Position numbers and translations under genes: made by a program
From: Azospirillum ramasamyi
Lineage (GTDB): Bacteria; Pseudomonadota; Alphaproteobacteria; Azospirillales; Azospirillaceae
Direction: 5' to 3'
NCBI RefSeq assembly: GCF_003233655.1
Contig: NZ_CP029829.1
Span: 1,684,978-1,748,977 of the forward strand
Length of the DNA stretch: 64,000 nt
The notes under the pieces: model-generated
Told to the model about the DNA's origin: nothing
Seen by the model: only the letters and a program-made list of their open reading frames with translations
Databases searched by the model: none
In this document: piece after piece, positions 58,028 to 64,000 of the stretch
Numbering within the stretch: position 1 is the first letter of the stretch
How the letters are laid out: every line of letters begins with the position of its first letter

Positions 58028-58052
58028 CTTAATCCTCCTTTCCCCGATTAAG
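58028..58052. promoter_or_regulatory. perfect dyad between argO-like and argP-like genes
   Basis: CTTAATC-N11-GATTAAG is a perfect 7-bp inverted repeat. It ends 12 bases before the ATG of the LysR-type gene and lies 60 bases upstream of the exporter gene. It is a likely binding site for the LysR-type protein. Confidence 0.5.
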
Positions 58053-58064
58053 CGGAGCTAATCC

Positions 58065-58964
58065 ATGCTGGACTATCCGCTGCTGACGGCGCTGGCCGCC
58101 GTGATCCGCACCGGCAGCTTCGAACGCGCCGCCCAGCAGCTGCACGTCACTCCGTCGGCGGTGTCGCAACGGGTCAAGCTGCTGGAGGAGCGGCTGGGCA
58201 GCGTCCTGGTCGTGCGCGGCCAGCCCTGCACCGGAACCGCGGCCGGTCAGCGCCTGTGCCAGCATGTGGAGCGGGTGACCCTGCTGGAAAGCGAATTGCG
58301 CGGCGCCCTGCCCGGCCTTATGCCGGCGGAGGGGCCGGCCACTTTGCGCATCGCGGTGAACGCCGATAGCCTCGCCACCTGGTTCGTCGCGGCGATGGCC
58401 GAATTGCCCGGCTGCCTGTTCGATCTGGTTCTCGACGACCAGGACCACAGCGCCGAATGGCTGCGCAAGGGCGAGGTGCTGGCCGCCGTCACCGCCAGCG
58501 CGGCGCCGGTTCCCGGCTGCGACAGCCATCCGCTGGGGGCGCTGCGCTACCGCGCGACCGCCAGCCCCGACTATGTGCGCCGCCATTTCCCGGAGGGCGT
58601 CACTGCCGACGCCCTGTCCCGCGCGCCCTGCCTGACCTTCAACCGCAAGGACAGCCTGCAGGCGCAATGGCTGCGGACGGTGCTGGACGGCCACGAGTCG
58701 CGGCTGCCGACCCCGCCCACCCACTGGCTGCCCTCCACCCACGCCTTCGTCGACGGGGCGCTGGCCGGGCTGGGATGGGGCATGAATCCCGACCCGCTGG
58801 TGGCCGACCATCTCGCTGTCGGCCGGCTGGTGGAGCTGGCGCCCGGCCGCCCGCTGGACGTGCCGCTCCATTGGCAGCAGAGCCGCATCGCCGGGGCGGC
58901 GCTGGCCGAGCTGTCGCGTGCCGTCCTGCGCGCCGGCCGGCGGACTCTGCACGGCCCCGCATGA
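58065..58964 (+). CDS. argP: LysR-type regulator ArgP-like
   Basis: The 299-residue protein has an N-terminal winged helix-turn-helix (residues about 3-60, with AAQQLHVTPSAVSQRVKLLEERLG), highly typical of ArgP/IciA, and a C-terminal effector-binding domain. ArgP controls the argO exporter gene in response to arginine and lysine. The gene is divergent from the exporter, which supports the call. ATG 58065 follows GCGGAGC. Confidence 0.92.
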   Translation: MLDYPLLTALAAVIRTGSFERAAQQLHVTPSAVSQRVKLLEERLGSVLVVRGQPCTGTAAGQRLCQHVERVTLLESELRGALPGLMPAEGPATLRIAVNADSLATWFVAAMAELPGCLFDLVLDDQDHSAEWLRKGEVLAAVTASAAPVPGCDSHPLGALRYRATASPDYVRRHFPEGVTADALSRAPCLTFNRKDSLQAQWLRTVLDGHESRLPTPPTHWLPSTHAFVDGALAGLGWGMNPDPLVADHLAVGRLVELAPGRPLDVPLHWQQSRIAGAALAELSRAVLRAGRRTLHGPA

Positions 58965-59024
58965 GCACTTTGCCCGCGGCGCGCGCGCGCTTATATGGAT
59001 CCAACCTATCTCTGGAGGGATTCG

Positions 59025-60839
59025 ATGACCAGCAGCGCCGCCACGGCCGCAAACGACACCGCCGAACTGGGTGCGCTTCCCACCTGGGACCTGAGCGACC
59101 TCTATCCCGGCATGGAGTCGCCGGAGCTGAAGGCCGACCTCGACCGGATGGAACGGGAGTGCAAGGCCTTCCGCGAACGCTATGCCGGCAAGCTGGCCAC
59201 GCTGAAGGGCGACGAGCTGGCCGCTGCGATCCGCAGCTATGAGGAGATCGACGAGACGCTGTCGCGCGTCATGTCCTATGCCGGGCTGGTCTACAACGGC
59301 AACATGGTCGACCCGACCATCGCCAAGTTCTACCAGTCGGCGCAGGAGCGGGTGAACGACATCTCCGCCCACCTGATCTTCTTCACGCTGGAGATCAACC
59401 GGCTGAACGAGGCCGATCTGGCGGCCAAGCAGAAGGCGTCCGCGGCCCTGCGCCATTACGAGCCCTGGCTGCGCGACGTCCGCCTCTACCGCGACCACCA
59501 GCTGTCCGACGAGATCGAGCGGCTGCTGCACGAGAAGCATGTCGTCGGCCGCGCCGCCTGGAACCGCCTGTTCGACGAAACCATCGCCAGCCTGCGCTTC
59601 CCCATGGGCGGGAAGGAGCTCACCTGTGCGGAGGCGCTGAACCGCCTGTCCGACCGCAACCCCGCCGTCCGCCGCGAGGCCGGCGAGGCGGTGGGCAAGG
59701 TGCTGGGCGAGAATGCGCGGCTGTTCGCGCTGATCACCAACACGCTGGCCAAGGACAAGGAGATCGAGGACGACTGGCGCAACTACCCGACGCCGACCTC
59801 CGCCCGCAACCTGTCCAACCGGGTCGAGGATGAAGTCGTCGACGCGCTGGTTTCCGCCGTCAAGGGCGCCTATCCCGACCTGTCCCACCGCTATTATGCG
59901 ATGAAGGCCAAGTGGTTCGGCCAGGACCATCTTGATTACTGGGACCGCAACGCCCCCCTGCCCGAGGACGCCGACCGCAGCATCCCGTGGGAGGAGGCGC
60001 GCGACATCGTGCTCGGCGCCTATGGCCGGTTCTCCCCCGACCTCGCCAGCCTGGGCAAGCGCTTCTTCGACAATCCCTGGATCGACGCCCCGGTTCGTCC
60101 CGGCAAGGCGCCCGGCGCCTTCGCCCACCCGACCGTGCCCAGCGTCCACCCCTATCTGCTGGTCAACTACCAGGGCAAGACCCGCGACGTGATGACGCTG
60201 GCCCATGAGCTGGGGCATGGCGTCCACCAGATCCTGGCGGGCAAGCAGGGGCATTTCCTGTCCGACACCCCGCTGACGCTGGCGGAAACCGCGTCGGTGT
60301 TCGGCGAGATGCTGACCTTCCGCGCCCTGCTGGCGGCGGAAACCGACCCGAAGCGCCGCCGCATCATGCTGGCCGGCAAGGTCGAGGACATGCTCAACAC
60401 GGTGGTGCGCCAGATCGCCTTCTTCGATTTCGAACGCCGCGTCCACACCGAGCGGCGCGAGGGCGAACTGACGTCGGACCGCATCGGCGAGATCTGGATG
60501 GCGGTGCAGACCGAGAGCCTCGGCCCGGCGCTGCGCTTCGACGAGGGATACCGGCACTACTGGTCCTACATCCCCCACTTCATCCACTCGCCCTTCTATG
60601 TCTACGCCTATGCCTTCGGCGATTGCCTGGTGAACTCGCTCTACGCCGTCTACCAGGACGCGGAGAAGGGGTTCGCCGAGAAGTATCTGGCGATGCTGTC
60701 GGCCGGCGGGACGCTGCGCCACAAGGAACTGCTCGCTCCCTTCGGGCTGGACGCCTCCGACCCGGCCTTCTGGCAGAAGGGCCTCGGCGTCATCCGCGGC
60801 TTCATCGACGAGCTGGAGGCCAGCGAGGCGAAGGGCTGA
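59025..60839 (+). CDS. M3 family oligoendopeptidase (PepF-like)
   Basis: The 604-residue metallopeptidase has the zinc site HELGHGVHQ, with the downstream glutamate in LAETASVFGEM. It is a cytoplasmic oligoendopeptidase F-type enzyme that cleaves peptides of about 7-17 residues. ATG 59025 follows GGAGGG at good spacing; an in-frame ATG 30 bases upstream is unsupported. It is monocistronic and ends at a hairpin. Confidence 0.94.
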   Translation: MTSSAATAANDTAELGALPTWDLSDLYPGMESPELKADLDRMERECKAFRERYAGKLATLKGDELAAAIRSYEEIDETLSRVMSYAGLVYNGNMVDPTIAKFYQSAQERVNDISAHLIFFTLEINRLNEADLAAKQKASAALRHYEPWLRDVRLYRDHQLSDEIERLLHEKHVVGRAAWNRLFDETIASLRFPMGGKELTCAEALNRLSDRNPAVRREAGEAVGKVLGENARLFALITNTLAKDKEIEDDWRNYPTPTSARNLSNRVEDEVVDALVSAVKGAYPDLSHRYYAMKAKWFGQDHLDYWDRNAPLPEDADRSIPWEEARDIVLGAYGRFSPDLASLGKRFFDNPWIDAPVRPGKAPGAFAHPTVPSVHPYLLVNYQGKTRDVMTLAHELGHGVHQILAGKQGHFLSDTPLTLAETASVFGEMLTFRALLAAETDPKRRRIMLAGKVEDMLNTVVRQIAFFDFERRVHTERREGELTSDRIGEIWMAVQTESLGPALRFDEGYRHYWSYIPHFIHSPFYVYAYAFGDCLVNSLYAVYQDAEKGFAEKYLAMLSAGGTLRHKELLAPFGLDASDPAFWQKGLGVIRGFIDELEASEAKG

Positions 60840-60852
60840 CGATCCGGGCGTC

Positions 60853-60894
60853 TTGACCAACGTCAAGAGACCATGACGGCAGTGCGGGTATGGT
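60853..60894 (+). promoter_or_regulatory. FNR-type site and class II promoter of the hemerythrin gene
   Basis: A perfect palindrome TTGAC-CAAC-GTCAA (60853-60866) fits the FNR/CRP family consensus TTGAY-N4-RTCAA. A -10-like TATGGT lies at 60889-60894. Placing the transcription start near 60901 puts the centre of the palindrome at about -41.5, the class II spacing. It lies between pepF and the hemerythrin gene. Confidence 0.65.
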
Positions 60895-60923
60895 GGCCTT
60901 CGGAGCGTCGTCTCCGAAGGCCA
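60894..60923 (+). terminator. hairpin after pepF
   Basis: TGGCCTTCGGAG / CTCCGAAGGCCA is a perfect 12-bp stem with a six-base loop, followed by TCTTCGTTTC. The expected start of the FNR-type promoter lies inside it, so only transcripts from upstream would form this terminator. Confidence 0.6.
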
Positions 60924-60947
60924 TCTTCGTTTCAGGAAGCCCCCCTC

Positions 60948-61355
60948 ATGCTTGCGACCGCCATGCCCGACACGCCCGCCGCCACCATTCCCACTCTTGG
61001 CCATGCGGTCATGGACCGCGACCACATCGATTCCGTCGCCCTGCTGCAGGCCACCTGCGATGCGCCGGCCGGCGGAATGCAGGCGCCCTTCGCCGCCTTC
61101 GCCACGCATCTGCGCGAGCATTTCGCCCGCGAGAACGCGCTGATGGCCCAGCACGGCTTCTTCGCCCTGCATTGCCACAAGGACGAACACACCCGCGTCC
61201 TGAGCGTGGTCGCAACGATGGAAGCCGAACTGGCGGAGGGCAAGGAGGACCGGGCGCGCAAATACGTCACCCTCTATTTCCCGGACTGGTTCCACACGCA
61301 TCTGGCGACGATGGACCGGGTGACCGCGGCCTTCCTGGCGCAAGCGGAGGGGTGA
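60948..61355 (+). CDS. hemerythrin-like di-iron protein
   Basis: The 135-residue protein is a bacteriohemerythrin-type four-helix bundle. All seven di-iron ligands are seen: His26 (DRDHID), His58 and Glu62 (HFARE), His77 and His81 (HKDEH), His118 and Asp123 (HLATMD). Such proteins bind oxygen or sense it or nitric oxide. ATG 60948 follows AGGAAG. The FNR-type promoter upstream points to oxygen-limited expression. There is no fused signalling domain, so it is a stand-alone protein. Confidence 0.92.
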   Translation: MLATAMPDTPAATIPTLGHAVMDRDHIDSVALLQATCDAPAGGMQAPFAAFATHLREHFARENALMAQHGFFALHCHKDEHTRVLSVVATMEAELAEGKEDRARKYVTLYFPDWFHTHLATMDRVTAAFLAQAEG

Positions 61356-61479
61356 GGCATCGCCACGGATGCTCCTTCCCTTCCCAGACGCTGGCCGGTC
61401 CGGTCACGTGAGCAGGTCAGGGAGGGGGCATCACGCGAAACGCCTGGACCACACTCCCGAACGAAACTCTGGATATGGA

Positions 61480-61512
61480 AAGGGGCCGGAACCTGCTCGG
61501 TTCCAGCCCCTT
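61480..61512 (-). terminator. terminator of the tRNA-Lys pair
   Basis: AAGGGGC-GGAACC / GGTTCC-GCCCCTT pairs with one mismatch, then CCCCTTTCC on the minus strand. It starts six bases after the second tRNA. Confidence 0.75.
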
Positions 61513-61517
61513 ATGGA

Positions 61518-61593
<76 letters not shown>

Positions 61594-61616
61594 ATCCGTA
61601 GGAAATGTACAAGAGA

Positions 61617-61692
<76 letters not shown>

Positions 61693-61775
61693 ATCTCTTG
61701 CTGCGGCGAACCCGGCTGAAACAGCCGACTGTTCATCGCCCCGGCCAAGCCGTTGTCCCGGCCGGTGTGGCGCGG

Positions 61776-61804
61776 TTTATAGCGAAGGGCTTTTGGCCTG
61801 TCGA
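61776..61804 (-). promoter_or_regulatory. sigma-70 promoter for the tRNA-Lys pair
   Basis: The -35 TCGACA (61799-61804) and the -10 TATAAA (61776-61781) are spaced by 17 bases and followed by the GC-rich discriminator CCGCGCC, typical of stable RNA promoters. Confidence 0.75.
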
Positions 61805-61919
61805 TAGCAAAATCGCACCCCATGTGAATTTTTTGACGCGCGCTTTTCGGTGGCCGTACTCAGCCCCCGGCGGCTACACCGGCGCTGTCGAAACGGGGCA
61901 TCGGAACGGGAGATCGGAA

Positions 61920-63449
61920 ATGGGCGGCTGGACCGAAGGCTATGTCGGCGGCATCGACTATATCCGCGCCGTCTATCGCGACTGGTCGCCGGCCCTCCTC
62001 TGCTTCGCCCTGACGCTGCGCGGCTGGCGTCCGCCCGAGGTGCTGCGCCGCGGCAGCTTCACCATGGCGGAGCCGGGATGCGGCCACGGGCTGACCAGTG
62101 CGCTGCTGGCCGGCGCCCACCCGGCGGCCCGGTTCGAGGCGATGGACTTCAATCCCTCGCACATCGCCGGCGTCCGGCGGCTGGCCGACGATGCCGGGCT
62201 CGCCAACGCCACCTTCCTGGAGGAGAGCTTCGCCGACCATGCCCGGCGCGAGGGGCCGATGCTGGATGCGGTCGCCCTGCACGGCGTCTGGTCCTGGGTG
62301 AGCGCCGAGAACCGGGCGATCCTGCTCGACACGCTGCGCCGCCGGCTGGCGCCCGGCGGGGTGGTCTTCGTCAGCTACAACGCCCTGCCCGGCACGCTGG
62401 CGTACATGCCGCTGCGCCGCCTGCTGGTGGAGCGCTGCGCCGAGGGCGGCGGCCCCCTGCCCGACCGCATCGCGCGGGCGGTCGAATTCGCCTCGCGGAT
62501 GGCGGCGCAGGGCGGCGGCTGGTTCGGCGCCACCGACGGCGTGGTGGAGCGGATCGAGCAGCTTCGCCACAAGTCGCCGAACTACATCGCCCACGAATAT
62601 CTCAACAGCGACTGGACGGCCTTCTACCATGCAGACGTGGCGCGCGAGATGGCCGCCGCCAAGCTGGAGTTCGCCGGGGCCGCCGTGCCGATGGAGCAGT
62701 TGCACGACCTCACCCTGTCCCCGGCGCAGCAGGCGCTGGCGGCGGAGGCATCCGACCCGGCCCAGGGCGAAACCCTGCGCGACGTGATGACCAACCGCAG
62801 CTTCCGCCGCGACCTGTTCGTGAAGGGCGGCGAGCGGCTGGGTCCGGCCGAGCGGCGCGCCCTGTTGGGTGAGACCCGGTTCGCACTGCTGACGGCCGCC
62901 GACGATCTGCCGGAGGTTGCCTCCACCCCCGTAGGCCGCCTGCCCTTCCCGCCGGCGCTCTACCAGCCGCTGGGCGAGGCGCTGGCCGAGGGGCCGCAGA
63001 GCCTCGACGCGCTGCTCGGCCGTCCGGCCCTGGCGGCGCAGGGAGAGGACGCCGTGCTGCGCGCGCTGGTCCTGCTGACCAGCCTGTCGCTGGCCGCGCC
63101 GGTCATGCCCGAAGAGGGATTTGCCGAACGCAAAGCCTCGGCCGAGCGCTTCAACGCCGTGGTTCTTGAGCGCCACCGCTTCGGCGACACGCCCGGGCAG
63201 CTCGCCTCCCCGCTGCTGGGGGCCGGGGTTCCGGTGTCGCGGATCGAGGCGTTGTTCCTGCTGGCCGCGCGGTTGGGCGAGGATCCCCCCGCCTTCGCCT
63301 GGCACCATTTGTCCGCCGACGGAATCACGATTGGCCGCGACGGCGAGCGCTGCGAGGGGGATGAGGCCAGCCGGGCGGAACTGGCGCGCCGGCATGCGGC
63401 CTTCACGCAGCGGCGGCTGCCGTTGCTGAAGGGGTTGGGAGTGGCCTGA
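61920..63449 (+). CDS. class I methyltransferase with methyltransferase regulatory domain
   Basis: The 509-residue protein has an N-terminal SAM-dependent methyltransferase domain: the glycine motif is EPGCGHGLTSALLA, then the acidic strand end FEAMDFNPSHI, and FVSYNALPGTLAYMPLRRLL. The methyltransferase regulatory domain follows (YNxLPG region onwards, with FRRDLFVKGGERL). Proteins of this architecture occur near glycosylation or flagellar genes elsewhere, but no partner is seen here. ATG 61920 follows GGGAG. The substrate is unknown. Confidence 0.88.
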   Translation: MGGWTEGYVGGIDYIRAVYRDWSPALLCFALTLRGWRPPEVLRRGSFTMAEPGCGHGLTSALLAGAHPAARFEAMDFNPSHIAGVRRLADDAGLANATFLEESFADHARREGPMLDAVALHGVWSWVSAENRAILLDTLRRRLAPGGVVFVSYNALPGTLAYMPLRRLLVERCAEGGGPLPDRIARAVEFASRMAAQGGGWFGATDGVVERIEQLRHKSPNYIAHEYLNSDWTAFYHADVAREMAAAKLEFAGAAVPMEQLHDLTLSPAQQALAAEASDPAQGETLRDVMTNRSFRRDLFVKGGERLGPAERRALLGETRFALLTAADDLPEVASTPVGRLPFPPALYQPLGEALAEGPQSLDALLGRPALAAQGEDAVLRALVLLTSLSLAAPVMPEEGFAERKASAERFNAVVLERHRFGDTPGQLASPLLGAGVPVSRIEALFLLAARLGEDPPAFAWHHLSADGITIGRDGERCEGDEASRAELARRHAAFTQRRLPLLKGLGVA

Positions 63450-63485
63450 GGGCTGGGGCCGGCCCGATGCCGCCGGCAGCCGCGC

Positions 63486-63812
63486 TCAGCGCTCGGTGAC
63501 GGCCTTCGGCAGCTTCTCGGCGATGCCGTAGAGCGCTTCGCGCCGGCGGATTTCGGCGAACACATCGTCCGGGTGGATGTTCAGCGTCGCCCACAGGACC
63601 GACAGGTTGTACAGCAGGTCGGCGCTTTCGTTGATGACGCCCTGCCGATCCTCGTTCATGGCATCCAGCGCCACCTCGACCGCTTCCTCGCCCACCTTCT
63701 TGGCGATCTTCTTCGGACCGGCGGCGATCAGCCGGGCGGTCTTGGACTGCGCCGGGTCCATCTGCTGGCGCTCGAGGATGGCGGCATAGAGGCGGATCAG
63801 GTCGTCGGTCAT
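63486..63812 (-). CDS. hisE: phosphoribosyl-ATP pyrophosphatase
   Basis: HisE hydrolyses phosphoribosyl-ATP in histidine biosynthesis. The 108-residue MazG-like protein has KKVGEEAVEVALDAM and ESADLLYNLSVLW, the metal-binding helices of the family. ATG 63812 is the family start. The hisI domain is not fused. The upstream gene on the same strand is seen only by its last 17 codons, so it cannot be tied to the his operon. Confidence 0.95.
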   Translation of the reverse strand: MTDDLIRLYAAILERQQMDPAQSKTARLIAAGPKKIAKKVGEEAVEVALDAMNEDRQGVINESADLLYNLSVLWATLNIHPDDVFAEIRRREALYGIAEKLPKAVTER

Positions 63813-63946
63813 CAGGGAGGGTGTGTCTCGTCTACGGGCGGGAACGGCTTCCCGTTAAAGTGATCGTTCCGCAGCCGAAATACTATCCCCCTTCGGCCCG
63901 GTCCCAGGTTCAACGATCGCCTTATGCCTTGCGGCGGCTTTCCGTC

Positions 63947-64000
63947 TCAGCCCACCGGATCATAGGAATGATCGGCCTTCGGACGCTCGTCCAGCAGGGT
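63947..64000 (-). CDS. 3' end of an unidentified minus-strand gene
   Basis: The frame reads out of the window and stops at 63947-63949. The visible 17 residues end LLDERPKADHSYDPVG. They are too few for identification. The 134 bases to hisE hold no other gene. Confidence 0.35.
   Translation of the reverse strand, partial: TLLDERPKADHSYDPVG

Noticed and set aside
58029..61343. A continuous minus-strand open frame of over 1,100 codons across argP, pepF and the hemerythrin gene
   Set aside because: It has the same low-complexity antisense character, no domain, and overlaps three well-supported genes.

Overview
This 64 kb window is ordinary chromosomal DNA of a high-GC alphaproteobacterium, most likely a Rhodospirillales member close to Azospirillum. 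The evidence is the gene content and order: a complete nuoABCDEFGHIJKLMN operon running on into birA-coaX-rnj-mce-DUF1467; a short prolyl-tRNA synthetase without the editing insertion; an ATP12 chaperone next to an rluC-like gene and crcB; a UbiB-like kinase; and an EcfG-type stress promoter. The species is an inference from protein character, not a database match. I see no phage, transposon, CRISPR array or integration site.

Layout. Positions 1-2.9 kb hold the 5' part of a Ppx/GppA phosphatase gene (minus), a gene-free stretch with a candidate small transcript ending in a strong terminator, and a UbiB/AarF-like kinase. 3.0-6.8 kb is a tightly overlapping queuosine operon (queA-tgt-queF-queG), followed by an Eis-like acetyltransferase that appears to start at ATT. 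8-10.5 kb is a chemoreceptor. 10.5-15.1 kb holds CYTH, DUF3309, ACT-like and DUF29 small genes and the psd-pssA phospholipid pair. 15.1-20.0 kb is a four-gene BMP-family nucleoside ABC importer with a sigma-54-like promoter. 20.2-25.4 kb carries ygfZ, a PRC-barrel protein, the crcB-rluC-HAD-atp12 operon and an isochorismatase-like protein. 25.4-31.3 kb, mostly minus, carries a dienelactone hydrolase, lolD-lolC, proS and two coupled unknown genes.

From 51.1 down to 31.8 kb, twenty minus-strand genes form one closely packed unit. It encodes all 14 complex I subunits, then biotin ligase, type III pantothenate kinase, RNase J, methylmalonyl-CoA epimerase, a DUF1467 membrane protein and a 3-methyladenine glycosylase. 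NuoL carries an unusual histidine/aspartate-rich loop. Upstream lie a tRNA-Asp gene and a cluster of small unknown or secreted proteins (51.6-53.4 kb). Then come a DsbA/FrnE-like oxidoreductase, propionyl-CoA synthetase, DUF3574, a divergent argO/argP pair, a PepF-like oligopeptidase, a hemerythrin gene behind a well-spaced FNR-type site, two tandem tRNA-Lys genes, a methyltransferase with a regulatory domain, and hisE.

The genes are mostly housekeeping: respiration, tRNA modification and charging, membrane lipids, lipoprotein export and cofactor supply. The more unusual signals are regulatory or structural: the FNR-type class II promoter at 60.85 kb, the EcfG promoter at 11.7 kb, the sigma-54-like element at 19.94 kb, the candidate small RNAs at 1.1-1.4 kb and 31.5-31.7 kb, the His-rich loop in NuoL, and the ATT start.
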